A stretch of 64,000 bases of DNA from Lunularia cruciata (lineage: Eukaryota; Streptophyta; Marchantiopsida; Lunulariales; Lunulariaceae). Both the position numbers and the translations under genes were made by a program. A model generated the notes under the pieces. That model worked only from the letters and a program-made list of their open reading frames with translations, was not told where the DNA came from and did no database searches. Shown one piece after another: positions 37,320-50,230 of this stretch (position 1 is the first letter of the stretch; every line of letters starts with the position of its first letter). The DNA lies in contig OX419761.1 in NCBI GenBank assembly GCA_948567375.1, positions 26,140,243 through 26,204,242 of the forward strand. Direction: 5' to 3'.

Positions 37320-39205
37320 GAAGAACTAATTAACCTTATTGCGCCGATTGTTTTTGCCATCTTCCGTGTGGTCATCCTCCTCTGCACTTAGTTAACTTTC
37401 CGATGAATTAATTAATAGAGATGAAATGTAGATGCATATTGTCCTCTATTTATTCATTCGTCCAATCAATTGTTTATACGGATCAGGCTAGCAGTCAATG
37501 ACGTAATCAATCTCCTCTTGCATAAGTGCTCCTCCTCCTCGTACCTCCTATGCCTTTTCCTTGTACGGTTTGATGGGGTATTCCCATCTTTCTTGTTATC
37601 CTACGAGGTCGCTGTTTTCTTGCATAAGTGGTATTTCAACGTAACCTCAGGGATTCTGCATTGTCAAGATCGAAACCCCTACCTATCTGACATGACATGC
37701 AACGGTGAGCAACACGACGGAATAAGTATTTATCATGACGCACCATTTCATCCTTTGCCTCACTAGTGCGACTCCTCTGTTACCTTCATTCATCCATTCC
37801 TTATCATCCCACTTCATCGAGTTCTAGATCCCATTCCATCCCTAGGAATTCGTCGTTGTCCGATTCATGAGAAGCTTTGGAGGAAGCCTCGGGATAAGCA
37901 TTTGGGTGAGGCTGAAGATGTGCAGTAAGCGTGGAACTGAAGGATGCTGATCCACAGTCACGCCTCGCTGACTTGACAAGGATCTGGATGTCCATGTTTT
38001 AAACAGTACTAACGGGCGCAACCCAACAATCATACGTAATGATATACTTTCGTATGCTTAGAACAAGAGTAACAAGAACTCTCCAGATTATAACAATTGC
38101 AATGGAAGAGATATTTTGTATATCTCAAGCCTATGACTTATCGGATTTGGTAGATTATTTCCTTACATATAACTTATGAATTATATAAATCACATTTTCA
38201 GACGGAGTAAATTTTCCTGTTTAGAGCATCTTATTTACAATTTTTACCTTACAAGTTTCAAGAATGATACAAGATTGGACCCGATTTTCTCCACAACTTC
38301 CACTGTTTGGAAGGTTTCCCATCCTTGCTGCAAACTCCTCTTCGATGATTCAACTTCAGCTTATATTCATATATAAGCACATAATGAGAACATATGACTC
38401 TCACAAATCCAGCATACTAAGATTCTAAAATAATATGCTTTTATTTTTTTATTCCTCTTCTTTACGGGCTTGTTGTTATGTTTCCTTACCTTCGTACCTT
38501 CCTGCAGGTTGCGTGTATAAAAGTGTACAAGGAAGACATGTGCTCGTCATGGTTTTAGAGACATGCCAAAACCACGTCATCGATACATGAAATTTTTTCC
38601 ATTGTAATACTTTATGAAGGTACGTACTCTTAATTAATGAATTTTATACAAAGACATCTAATATTTAATTAAAATGTAGAAAAAATAAAGTTTTCTAGAC
38701 ATCATTTTCTGTTTATGTAAATTTCTCCTTCTAAGTACAGGAGAATCATATAGCGGTTAAACTAATACTATATGAATAAATAGATCCAAATTTTGCAAAA
38801 TATCCTTAATAGATAGAGTATTCTTTTTTCGTATTTTTGTATCTATAACTAATTTGCACTCAAAATGTATCAATGAAGAAATTTGAGAATCTGCTTTACA
38901 GGAATTAGCGTAACCCGTCACGTGGTATATACCATACTGAATAAATAAGCTCTATCGAAACAAAGGATATTAGAAATAATGTTTAAGTATAAAGAGTATC
39001 GAGGATGTCTACACAAACTAATTTACTGTAACATTAAACCCACCCCACCTTTACTGCACATCCACCGAACCCCTCTTATTCCAACACTTCCGGCCCATCA
39101 GAGTGGGTAATTCGTGTGAAATTGACGGTTGCTGTAGCTGCATGCGGTGACATAGCTCTAAGTTATATTCTAGCCTAGCGAATATTTTGCTTGAGTGAGT
39201 ATTCA
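37320..39205. other. Downstream of peroxidase 2; AT-rich, one LINE-A tail fragment
   Basis: Apart from the LINE-A tail fragment at 37553-37615, I see no gene. The stretch from about 38390 to 39000 is strongly AT-rich and carries no long frames. Confidence 0.5.
37553..37615 (+). repeat. LINE-A 3'-tail fragment
   Basis: CTTGTACGGTTTGATGGGGT, then TTCCCATC and TATCCTACGAGGTCGC, match the last 60 bases of LINE-A in order, including the GATGGG/CCCATC hairpin. It is diverged, and no target duplication was found. Confidence 0.75.
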
Positions 39206-39211
39206 TGTTTT

Positions 39212-39865
39212 TTGCGGACTACATGTGTTGGTGCGGACTTATACTTGGTCAGAGATGATAAAGTGATTGTGACAGATGTTGTGGTTACAAACCTTAAGCG
39301 TGATATCATTTTGGAGAGAGTGATTACTCATTCTCTTGGATGAGCGGTGAACGAGTAGTAACAAGCAAAGTCTCCAAAGATAGGGTATAGGTTATCTCTC
39401 TATTCCTTTAGCCTTGGAGTTGTATGGAACTATGGACACTCCATCTGACACATTTGTCAAGGAGTGCATGAGAGCTTATCATATTACAAGTTAGTGTACC
39501 ATTTTCACTCTCATACTTTGTAACATAATTTAAACAATATTTGTTCATTGAACGATAGAGAGTATTGGTTGGTGCAATCCATAGAAGAGTAATCACTTTA
39601 GGTGATATTTATTAGGATCCCCAATAGTTTGTAGACATTACTATTGGCATAGTTTGGATATCTTAGCTTTGATATCTTAGATGCGTGAATGCAGATTTCT
39701 CATATTGATATTTCATGGGACTAACCCCATTTCACCTCGATTTCTCATATTGATATTACATGAGACTAACCCCATTTTACCTCCTCCATCTCTCCTTTGC
39801 AAGGGCTTGATGGGGTCTTCCCATCCTTCATAGTGCTCTATGTGGTAGTCTTTTTACTCTTTGGT
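39212..39865 (+). mobile_element. LINE-A copy, strongly 5'-truncated and old
   Basis: It begins inside the nuclease-like domain (GADLYLVRDDKVIVTDVVV, about 39230-39290) and runs through the terminal domain (TIGIF-like frames are lost) to the 3' tail, with GACTAACCCCATTTTACCTC and GCTTGATGGGGTCTTCCCAT. Many stops and small indels show that this is one of the oldest copies here. A short internal duplication, TTTCTCATATTGATAT...ACTAACCCCATTT, lies at about 39690-39782. Confidence 0.8.
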
Positions 39866-40122
39866 TCTAACATTGTAACCAAGCTCATAAGCGAGAGTGG
39901 TTTTGATTGGTTTATTTGCCTGTATAATATCGCCCAGGTTGAGGTGGGTTTACAATTTCCCATGTGTTTGCTAGTCGGCAAAGAGAGTTCTAGGTTACAC
40001 TACATTATATTAGATGTGTAAATAGAATACAGCTCCTACATTTCTAGGACAAAGTGCTCTATACCACATAATTTACTAATCTTTAATTGTGTTTTGCAAA
40101 AAGTATTCCATCGCCTCCATTG

Positions 40123-40206
40123 TGCTAGCTGTGGGGTTTGAACCCACGCGTACTGATGTACAGACGATCTTAAGTCGTCCCCCTTAGACCACTCGGGCAA
40201 GCTAGC
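40123..40206 (-). tRNA. trnL-UAA: tRNA-Leu, anticodon UAA
   Basis: Read on the minus strand, the 84 bases fold as a class II tRNA. The acceptor stem is GCTAGCT/AGCTAGC with discriminator A. The D arm is CCCGAGTGGTCTAAGGGG. The anticodon stem GACGA/TCGTC holds the loop CTTAAGA, giving anticodon TAA. The long variable arm is a GTAC-ATCA-GTAC hairpin, and the T arm is GTGGGTTCAAACCCCAC. Internal A and B boxes are present (B box GGTTCAAACCC), there is no intron, no CCA is encoded, and a TTTTT Pol III terminator lies about 20 bases downstream on the minus strand. These point to a nuclear gene, not the intron-bearing chloroplast trnL(UAA). All stems pair fully, so it looks functional. Confidence 0.95.
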
Positions 40207-42754
40207 TTCTTATTTTCCAGGCGAATTTAGTTTTTTATGATAGAGAAGTCAGCCAGACGAAAGCAAATTGCCAATGGAATCTGGAAACACAATTCGACTC
40301 GCATGGTTGCCAACGCAGCCGTTGCCATCGACAACTCGAAACTCACTGTCTGGCTGGAGAAAATCATGGCCCCTCACGACTTGGTGTTTGTAGTGTCTAT
40401 TTGTGATGGATGGAACGAAATTAGGGCCCATGATGGATGAAACTTCGATCCTCATGAAACCCAGAGTGAAACCCATAAATTTATCAACTTCTTGGGTTGA
40501 TTCTTCGCAGAGACATTGGGTAAGGGTCCCAGTAGTCGCTAACAGTTCACACTGTCAGCGCATGTCTCCTAGCTGTCGTTCAATCGTGTGCTATCATTCC
40601 AACAATGTGATTGAGTCTGACATGGATTTGACAACTCGATGTGCTAATTATGACGTAATGGAGATTATTATTATGTGTAGCGATGTATCAATGCTACAAT
40701 CTCCAAACAAAAGATTTTCTTTAAATTGGAAAGCAACTTGGCTTCCGAATGAAGTAAATGGATCCGGAGGCTTCACATCTGGAGGGAATGTTTTGTCTTT
40801 TGTTACCTGAAACTGACTCCCTGACCCTGATGTAACCTGGGAAATCACCTCCTGAACCGATGTGTGTGTGTCCGGAATCCTGCTTTGCCCACGATCGGCA
40901 ACCAGTACATAGGCAGTCGTAAAATTGACGAATTGGCATTCTCCCCTTCTTCACCGTATGCAATCACTCTGTACTTACGTATGATCGTGATAACGAGTAT
41001 CCTTGCGGTCTCCAAACTCTTGATTCTGGTCTTGCAGACACTCTTCACCTCGAATCAGTCTCCTACAGCGTGCGTATTCTATCAGTTGCCGTCAAAAGTA
41101 TATGAAAGAGTCTTGAGTTTTATCAGGGGATAGATTCCGGGAAACTTGTAATCATATTATCATCACTTCTGTCATGACGAAATAATTCGTAACCACGCAT
41201 GCTCTTAAGCGAATCTAACTAGCTTAAAAGGGGGACCATAGAACTTAAATTAAATGATCAAACAAACCTAGTGACTCTGCAAATGGCACAAGACCTGATG
41301 TTACCCACGTTTTTCCCTTTTTCCGCTTCAACTGCCCATTGACTTCCTGACTCGAACACTTTCTTTCCTTAATTTTTCCACCCTGTCCTCAGTACATACC
41401 TTCCAGTACAATTGTCAAGAGAGAAATGCAAGTCACATTTTCACCTCGGAGTTGACACTGCAGTATCAGAATTTTATCAGCTATTGCACTACAGGATGTA
41501 CAGTGCGAATCTTGTAACACAACCTACAAGTTCGCGCGGGGGCCTGAGCGTGGGCAGTATTGGATATCTTGACTCCTTGAGAAAATTAGTTGCACCGAGT
41601 GTATAGATATAAACCACACGGGCAGATCCATGAAAATGGAGTCATGGCCCAAAATGACAAATGAGAAATTTCTTCTTCTAGATCTATAAATTTTCAATTA
41701 ATTAGCTTAGCTGACTACGTTTCGAGGTATGTAATGTAGTAGTATCCTTCTTGTGTCATCCCAATATGCTGTAGTAGTCAAGCAAGCAAAACCGGCATGC
41801 TTGACAAGTTCATATTTTCTTGTTACAACGTTCTTTGAGCAGTGAATAGTGATATAGTCATCAGTAACTTCAAATTATGGATGATTTGGAAAGTACCCTG
41901 ATAACGTCGGCTGAGAAATGCTGCAACGTTTCGATATATAGCTAGCTTAATATGATAACTTCAAGTTTTGTGCTTCCCTTTTCAAGCACAAGATAGTGCC
42001 TTCGTAAGACTGATGTGTCTGAGCACCTAAGTGCACTGTCAGAGCCGTGAACTGTTTGGAGTAGTAATATGTATGGTGATAAACTACTGAAACTGATTCG
42101 GCGATCATGAACTTATGAAGAAAGTCATATGATTGGAAGCTAGATCGCATATATTTCAGCTACTTAGTCCGAAATTTCTTGGCAGGTCAACCCGAGACAA
42201 GATCCTATGATGAGATCTGGGTAGAACACTGCATCTTAGTCCCAAATCAATCAGTGGATAACTTCGATGGCCTGCAGTTTGATTCGTTACCTTTATAGCT
42301 AAGCACTAGAAGTTTCCTTTCCGCGTCGTTTGCAAGTGAAGGTGACCAAACCTTTAATCTGGACATCTCTAATCATCCGTTCATGCCTCAGACAGTTCAC
42401 TTATGACCTCCTAGCATGGCTTTCACTAGATAAACCGAAATGATTTGTGAATTTTCGGAACTCCGCTCCGGCTGAAACAAGTCACTGCCAATCTTACAAA
42501 CAAACCAATAACGTAAACTAATGGTGGCTTTCGACAGAAAAACTTTCACGCCCATGATAAACGATCATTTAGTACATCTGTCGTAAAGGAGATCTACTAA
42601 GCTGACCACAACAGATGTAAGCCAACATGTAATCTTTCTTATTCTAGTTGTGTTTTGGTCACGGTGACGCGTTCACCTGTATGTCTAACGAGCCTAATGG
42701 TCGCCTAAAGCGCGTTGGGAGTTTTTTTAGGCGGGATCTTTACTGCCTGGGACA
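40207..42754. other. No gene recognised
   Basis: The longest frames (135 codons at 40403-40810 on +, 67-89 codons at 40845-41133 on both strands) overlap each other and carry no known motif. No repeat or element end was found. Confidence 0.45.
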
Positions 42755-43134
42755 GCATATGCGTCACTTTTACAGTCCAAACGCTGTGGATTCCAAATTG
42801 TCTATAGTCAACTCTCTGCAAGACTAAGAATATCTTTCTAATCAACCGATCAGCATTTAATGTAGAGAAGAACGTGATGTCGATAGTCATCAGGTCTAGT
42901 CATCTCCGTCTCCTGTTGGATGACCTCACCTGGCCCCAACAAGATCCAGTCCTAGTGATAATATGACACGTAACAAAAAAAACCTACAACTGTATACAGC
43001 TGAGATCATTTTGAAAAGTTAACTTTTCCTCATGCCTTGAGAAACCTTTTAAGAAGATTTTGAGCTAAAAGAGTAATGATGGTAATTGAATAACTTCATT
43101 GTGTATTGATAGATATTTCCCCATCCTGTTAAAT
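42755..43134. repeat. Duplicated segment X, copy 1
   Basis: The first part (42784-42999) matches 46903-47117 at most positions, with long shared words such as GCAAGACTAAGAATATCTTT and ACCTGGCCCCAACAAGATCC. The second part (43000-43134) matches 50924-51060 (AGAAGATTTTGAGCTAAAAG). In the second copy a LINE-A separates the two parts. The second copy lies just upstream of peroxidase 3 exon 1, so X is probably a peroxidase upstream region. Confidence 0.85.
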
Positions 43135-43148
43135 ATTTAGGATTTACT

Positions 43149-44407
43149 TGCTGCAAAGGAGGAGAGGCATATGACCTTGCGTACTTGTGAGATGGAGAGA
43201 AAGTAAAGATTAGCTGACTTGGACTTGGACATACTAGGTGTTTCTGCCATGGCGGAGGGTTATAGGGTCCAATTACAGAATCAAGCACGAGAGTTAGTAT
43301 ATGCTATAGAGAGGTGCGAGAGTGCACATGTTCAGGTAGAGGAGAGTGAGAGTAGTCTAGCTCAAAGGAGGGCTCGTGTAGAGGAGAGTGAGAGTAGCCT
43401 AGCTCAGATGAGGGCTCTCATGGCTTATCTTGGACTGAGACTACATACTGTTGCTCGCCATACCCATACTCGTCATGAGATGCAGACCCAAACTGATGCC
43501 ACCCATGTGTTACCTCATAGTGTGGAGACTCAGGGCACCTAGATAGAGTTTAGAGAGAGGATTAGTCTATGAGGAGAGTATATTTCATGTATCCTCTTCC
43601 AAGGCTTCCTATGGAAAAAATTATTATTGTGGATGTAACTTGTTTGGCATCATTATGGATTCTTGGTGCTATCAGTTTTCGTGCATGGGAGAGTGAGATG
43701 ACTAGGGATGGTTGGTGCACTCAAACACAATTCGGGCCTATAGGGTGGATAGCCCGTCTTGGCGTTAGCCATTTCATCCAGTTCTATTTGCTACGCTTTG
43801 AGGTTATCTTGTGGATAGATCTTACTCCGGATGGAGTGGAGTGGTTGCTATAGAGCATGTGGCAGTGGTCCAAACTCCCGGAGGGAGTTCACATTGTGTC
43901 TCTCCTCATGGCCTGTTTGTGTTCTGCAGAGCAAGATTCTGACTTCAGAGGACTTAAAGTTAAATCATATGAGCATCTTACTTCATTAGGTTTACCTCTT
44001 CGTGATCTTTTGATCATAGATAGTTATGCACTCTCTTATTATAGAACTATCCACATGATGTTATCCACCATCCTTATAGGGTACAAAGAACATCATACAC
44101 TTGGTCATTTGACCCTTTGATGAGTGCTTTGGACAGACTTGTCCATGACAATAGGCCTTTTGTTAGTTGGGCAGAAGAGGAGTGGACATCAGGTAGATTG
44201 AGTTCTTATAGTAGTGACCCATATTCTCTTCTTGCTGGCGGTATTAGGCACCAACACTTGGATGAGAGCAAGTGGCCCCTATGGTGATCATTGAATCCAA
44301 TTAGGATTCAACATCATGTATACCGTCGTAGACTTGAGGACGCAGTAGTACCACTTAGACACCATGGTGCATCTCCCTCTTCTTCTTCACCTCCTCCTCT
44401 ACCATAG
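43149..44407 (+). pseudogene. Accessory ORF, copy 2 (coiled coil plus unrecognised domain), broken
   Basis: It parallels 14223-15510 of copy 1: MDLDILGVSAMAEGYRVQLQ, the VEESESSLAQ repeats, LSL-type block near 43570 (YFMYPLPRLPMEKIIIVDV), RFEVILWIDLTPDGVEWLL and SYEHLTSLGLPLRDLLIIDS. Stops and frame changes occur, for example TAG codons at 43541 and 43851, and a short deletion near 44060 removes the HPTHFRPYR part. Comparison with copy 1 gives independent evidence that this is a real protein family. Confidence 0.6.
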
Positions 44408-44599
44408 TCACAAGTTTAGGTTTTATTGGCTCCCCATTTATAGACACCTTTTGTTCATTTATCCCCATGTATACATTTATCTTTTATACTCATATATATT
44501 TTAGTTTACACTTGTGAAATTCTTAATTTTTTGTCTAAATCTTATATTTTCATGTGCTATATAATCAATTGCACCTTATGCATCAAATGGGACATCACC

Positions 44600-44965
44600 T
44601 GGCACCTATGTGCGCTGCCCACATCACGAGTCACCACACTTAACCCATTACGAGCGTCACTCAGTGGCAACGAGCTTCAATGTGCATTGATGAGCACCAC
44701 CAACTTAAAACAAGCACCTATGAGCGCCTACAAGCACCTACCACCATTTACGAGCAACTGTAAGTGCATTTGAGTGTTGTGGAGTGTTGACAAGCCCCAA
44801 CTGGCCTTAATTCAACAAAGTGTGGCATTGAGCGGCGGCAAAAATGAGTTTATGTGCGGCACTAAGCGGCAACTCATGGCATCTTGGGCCGACTATGTGC
44901 GGCAAAGAAAAAAATTGGAAGGAATTGAGTGGTAAAGAGCGGCACTAAGTGGTAACGACTAGCAG
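44600..44965. repeat. Degenerate GAGCGCC motif array, copy 2
   Basis: Repeated imperfect motifs such as TACGAGCGTCAC, TATGAGCGCCTA and CAAGCACCTA follow the accessory ORF as in copy 1. The motifs have diverged more. Confidence 0.65.
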
Positions 44966-44988
44966 CATTTATCAAGTTTCCATAACTC

Positions 44989-45014
44989 ACCTTTATTATA
45001 ATTATAATAAAGGT
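44989..45014. terminator. Perfect 26-bp AT-rich palindrome after the Myb-like gene (copy 2)
   Basis: ACCTTTATTATAA directly meets its own complement TTATAATAAAGGT. It sits between the motif array and the 3' end of the minus-strand gene, at the same place as the slightly decayed version at 16295-16320. Confidence 0.45.
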
Positions 45015-45028
45015 TACATGTTGGTATA

Positions 45029-46338
45029 CTATTTTCTATCACTATGAATAGAGTACAATGGACAATGAACCTGAGTGAGCACTTTGAAATAGTTCCTTAT
45101 CTCCTTGAGAGTTTTCCACGCCTGTATGAGACTCATTTTGATTTCATGAGTGTGCTTTGATTCCAAACTCTTCTCCTTAAATTTGTATTTTTTTGCCCTA
45201 GCTTTTCTTTTATCTTTGCTCAATTTTTTTCAATTTTAATTTTCATCTTCTCTATCTTTAATCTAACACACTCTACTTCCATTCTTATCATTGTTTTTTC
45301 TCTTTTCCTCAGGTTGGTAGCTTCTAGTTCAACTAGTCATAATCTCTCCCTAGACTCTATAGTATCTGCCTTCAACATGGTAATTTTTGCTAAATTGTGA
45401 GACAATGACATATTGGGTGACACCATGGGTACCTTACTTGCTGATATTCCGCCTTTCCTCCTCTTTGGATCACGTTCCCTTTCTTGGTGGATGAAAGCAC
45501 ACTCGGATCCATCCCTTGTAGAAGTTAAAGGTGGTGGTGTAATGAAAGGCGAGTCCTTAATGGGTGGAACAAATGGAGACTCGTCCTCGGGTGATAGGAT
45601 TCCATTGTCCATGCCATTGGGTATACTTTCCACCTTTTGTGTGTTTGTGACCGTATGGGGGCCCGAGTCAAGGAGCACCACCTTTGGAGGAGATGGGAAT
45701 TGCAAGCACTCGTGTGCACCTTCATGGACCTCCTCATTGCCACAAATCTTGCTCGAATTGGGATTACAATCTCCTAAAATTACCATTGCCGGTGGACTTA
45801 TGTTTGCTCTGGTCGCAAACATAACTTCCATTCTTGCAAAATGTGTGCACATTCCATTAAATATATCTTCTATAGTTCTCCACCCTTTGCCATATTCCTT
45901 CTCCGTGAGACCTTCTTTAATAGACTTGTTATTAAGCTCCCGAGTTTCTTTGTACTGTTTCATGTACCGCAACCATTTCTTGTAAAGCTTGTGACATGTC
46001 ATAGAAGTAGGAAATCCTTGTCCTTCCCTAATCAAAAAGGTTACAATGAAACTAAATGTGGTCAATTTTTGAATGTGCTTTTTGCAAATCTCACCATGAA
46101 TATGTACAAAATGCTCAAGTTCCTCCAAATAATCCAGTTTTTGGCTATAACAATGCATTGCCATGCTAAATTTTTCATCCTCCTTTGTTTTTCCCGGCAC
46201 GGATGAAGCCATCCTCAATAGGTCTCCAGATTTCCCAAATGGTTGTTGAGGTTTTGAATCCAAAGATGACTCTATAGGTCCTAGATCAACATCAAAAGGT
46301 GAGTCTCTTGCACTAAAACAAGGTACTTGATCTCCCAT
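45029..46338 (-). pseudogene. Harbinger Myb/trihelix-like gene, copy 2
   Basis: An open frame of 333 codons (46338-45337) starts MGDQVPCFSARDSPFDVDLG and holds YSQKLDYLEELEHFVHIHGE, HKLYKKWLRYMKQYKETREL, KGWRTIEDIFNGMCTHFARM and the basic KRRKGG patch. The coiled-coil tail (45223-45029, RKARAKKYKFKEKSLESK) lies in a second block after a stop near 45337 and frame changes. It is more complete at the N-terminus than copy 1 and shows the real start. A likely DNA-binding partner of the Harbinger nuclease; the assignment is by pattern and context. Confidence 0.7.
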
Positions 46339-46883
46339 TGCAAAAATTTTGTTGCACTCCCTACCTAAAATTCTTCAACCCCTAATAAATTTCTTGGTTG
46401 CCACACGATGGCACTAATCATTTCCCACACCAATGTGAAACTACAAAACCGTAGTTAGTTGCCTGACAACTCACACATTTGCTTGGGAGGGTGGTGAATT
46501 TGAGTTTAGAATTTTGAATTGTTGAGGTAGTGCATTTTGGATCTTGAATACACAAACCAAATCATAAATTATATTTGTCTCATCTAACCGAGTAGCCATC
46601 CTCTTGAGAGAACATGTCACTTTGTTTGACAATCATTTATTTAGTTATGACATTCCTAAACATCTATAACATTAAGCTTGATTTTTATAAATGAATACAA
46701 TTTGGATAAAATATCCCATAACTGAATTTACATAATGTTCAGTTATTACAATATCCCATTACTGAATTTACGTAGCATTCAGTTATTACAATCTAGTCTT
46801 TGTTACAAAGTTCTTCATAAATTATTACAAAGTTTCTTAAGAATCCCTTAGATATTAGTCAAATCTTTTTCTGAAACTCCCTA

Positions 46884-47117
46884 GCGTATGGGTTGCTTTA
46901 GCAGTGGACTCCAACTTGTCAATAGTCAACTTTATGCAAGACTAAGAATATCTTTCTAAGCAGCCGATCAGCATTTCCTGTAGAGAAGAACGTGATGTAG
47001 GTAATCATCAGGTCTAGTCATCTCAGTCTCTTGTTGGATGAGCTCACCTGGCCCCAACAAGATCCAGTCCTTGTGATAATATGACATGTAACAAAAACCT
47101 ACAAGTGTATACAGCTG
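46884..47117. repeat. Duplicated segment X, copy 2, left part
   Basis: It matches 42755-42999. It ends in TATACAGCTG (47108-47117), which is the left target duplication of the LINE-A that follows. Confidence 0.85.
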
Positions 47118-50113
47118 TATATAGGTTGAGATTTGGACTGCGGGGGAGCTACAAAAGAGTGTGGAGATGGGAGAAGAAAGGGAGAGACTGTGAGACAATA
47201 TCTGTAATTTCTGAGGGCTCTCTAGCATGTAGCATTCGAGTGAATAGTCTATTCTCTTTGTTTTTCAATTTTGGTTCCATTGGCACCTAGATTGAAGACT
47301 ATGGAGAATGGAGTAGAAAGTTATAAGGATTTCTAGATTTTTTAGGGTTCTGAGTGATCAGTATACATTGAGAGTGATGGGTTGGGGATTTTCATTTCCA
47401 ATCTCTTGGTTTTCATGATTAAGTTCCATGGGAATTTAGTTTGAAAATTGAAAGTTATGAGAATTTATAGATTTTAGGGTTTGGAGAGATTGTTTTCTTA
47501 TGTGAGTTTGGATGTGAGGGATTGTGGTTTTGCAGATAAGGGGAGATATGGTGAGGAGCAGCATGTGTTACTATCATTATTCTTGTGCTAGCCATGGCTA
47601 CACCTTCCCATGTAAGGTCATCTAGAGCGGGTCGGGATACACCATGACCGGTGTATCACCGACGCTTTACCTTGCAAGGGATAAAGACTCATGTGTGAAG
47701 GATGCACAAGGACTATGATTGGACCACTTGGGATGCCCACGTGAGATGAGCGACCACATCAACAGCAGTGACACTCGAGATTACGCACGCTTCTTCTATG
47801 CTTTCATTGATCGTTCCAAGGATACCGATCGAGTCATGGGAGTGGTTAGCTTCTCAAGCGGGTTGCATTTTGGGGTTATTTGAGACTTGTTTTCTATTCC
47901 ATAAGCTACCCCGCACACTCCATGATGAGACTAGACAGGCTTTTTTCCTACCACTAGACCGTTTGGCACGTGATCCCTTGGATGAGTTAGCATGGTTCCT
48001 ATTCCTCTTACTCCCTCAATGGTGTCTTCGTTATGCTAGAGGGGGACGTGCTGGGCATAGAGAGGTGGCTACTAGATTTTGTTGATTTTGAGTGGGGGAT
48101 TAGGTAGCCCTTTAGGAGGAGTCTATTAGGGCTACACAATTTACGAGATAGGCATTGCCACAAGATACCATAGATTCCACTTGATTACAACAATGTAGGA
48201 CATTGGGTCAGGTGGGAGAGTTTACTAGAGCAGCATGAGCGCTACACCCTTTGTCTATAGCGAGTCCTACTGATGAGACCATCTCTTCCCTATGCTCACT
48301 ACATCCTATAGTAGTAGAAGGCCTACCATTAGAGGTCTTAGATTATCAGCCTGAGCAGCCTTTATGTCTTGATATGTTGCTATTGCACAAGCATTGTGCA
48401 CTGCCCCTCGCCTTTCCTTAGGAGGATTTTTAAGGATGGTTTATGAGCACCTTAGAGATTACTTCTAGGAAGATGATCCTTCTATAGGTTTTACCGAGTT
48501 GTTTCAGGTGGCTGCAGTAGTAGAAAGAGGAGACATTCCTATGTTTGTTAGTTGGGTGTTAGGTGCTAGTCGACTTCTCGCGATGGAAGAAGGACACGAG
48601 AGGCATTAGACCAATTGCTATTGGAGAGATCTTTAGTTGTACCATTGTCCTTCTGCATCATTCTCACTTTTGACAGCACCTTAGTCCACATCGGTTTGGA
48701 GTGGCTACACTAGGAGGATGTGAGGCTATATTTCTAGGCATTAGAGCACTCCTAGATATCCATTGAAAGTGGGTCGTCCTACAGGTGGATGTTGAGAATG
48801 CTTTTAATAGCGTCTCAACATCCAGATGTAGAACTATCTTTAGAGAGCTTAGTGAGGTTGGTGGATCCTTGGTGAGTCTCATTCTTTTTGTGCGGTCTTT
48901 TTATGGCTCTCCGACTTCCCTTTACTACCAACATGGTGGTTCACAGGAATGAGTCACCGTCTTGGAATCAGTTGTTGGTACACGTTAGGGAGATCCTTTG
49001 AGGGGTGCCCTTATTTGCCATGGTTCACTTTAGAGCTCTCCTATCTACTACTCTGGCCATGCCAGGTTGTGTATTTCCCTCCTTTGTAGATGATACACAC
49101 ATCGTAGGCCCTATAGATCAGATTAGGCAGGCCTTTGACTACTTGACTACCGAGCTACATCTAGTAGGCTTGAGAGTCAAGGTATCAAAGTGTAGGGCAT
49201 GGTCCCCTTTAGGTATCCCTCCCCACCTTGAGCTTCCAAAGGGTTGTATCACATCCACAGATGGACTTTGTGTTCTTGGAGTGCCAATAGGATTGGAGGA
49301 TTTTATCACATGCTTCTTAAATGCTGCTCTTGCAGAGGATGTTCTCCATGTTGATGACCTTCTATTATTAGGAGATCCGTAGGTGGCATTTGGTTTACTC
49401 TCTTCTAGTATTGCTTGTTGACCATCCTACCTCATCCGTACACTTCCCCCTCACCGTCCTTCCTATCACGTTTGAGAGCATTTGATAGGAGGATTATGGG
49501 AGTCTTAGGTGATATTATTGGACCAAGGACTTTTGAGTGTGTGACAGGGGATTTGGCACGTAGAAAAACGGCTCTACCCATCTCATGTGGTGGGGTTGGC
49601 TTGCTTTCTATGGAGGAGACGGCACCTATAGCATTTTTGGGTGGTTGGGCTCTCTCGATACCCCTACTTTCCTCTTGTTTTGAGGTTGCTAATAGGCCGG
49701 TTTTGGAGACTTATGTGATAAAAGTGGAGGGAGGATCCTTTTCTCTCTAGGTGTTATTGCAACATACAAGAGATAATCTATCCCCATGAGCACAAGAGGA
49801 TTTTCCACCTTTTGCTTCACTATCGTCAGATTGGACTAGAGGTTTACAGTCTTCCTTGATGGAGCGACAGTGTGAGCATACGCTACATTCTCTCTTAGTC
49901 AACTAGTCCATTCCTTAGACTACTAGAGCACGTCTATGCTCTTGCTCCGGCAAGGTTGCAAGCTCTTGAATCCTAGCTTGAATGTGCATTAGGGCATTCT
50001 GACTCGCACCAGCTACTTTCTCTACAGTGATGAGTTTTTGCCTAGGTTTGGTCCACCCATCTGCATCTTCATTACTCACTTGTGAGTGTGGCTCTACACT
50101 AGATGCAGCGGCG

Positions 50114-50165
50114 GTCCACATGACACGGTGGTCCACATGACACGGTGGTCCACATGACACGGTGT
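50114..50165. repeat. 17-bp minisatellite, three units, in LINE-A copy 2
   Basis: GTCCACATGACACGGTG repeats from 50114, 50131 and 50148. Copy 1 of the element has a single unit, so this expanded after insertion or in the parent. Confidence 0.9.
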
Positions 50166-50230
50166 CCTTTTGGAGGATAGAGGATAGCTACCCATGATGC
50201 CATTAGAGACACTATGCTATAGTATGCCTT

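Larger units (their letters stand above)
43141..46882 (+). mobile_element. Harbinger composite, copy 2, left end missing
   Basis: It starts abruptly at GATTTACTTGCTGCAAAGGA, which equals position 14223 of copy 1, and runs collinearly to a right terminal repeat TTTTTCTGAAACTCCCT at 46882. It holds copies of the unrecognised accessory ORF (+), the GAGCGCC motif array (44600-44960) and the Myb-like gene (-). The nuclease gene and left inverted repeat are absent. The right flank is segment X. The junction between accessory ORFs and Myb-like gene is the same as in copy 1, so the composite structure predates both copies. Confidence 0.85.

Noticed and set aside
40237-41133. Overlapping frames of 66-135 codons on both strands
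   Set aside because: No consistent exon pattern, no domain and no supporting signals.
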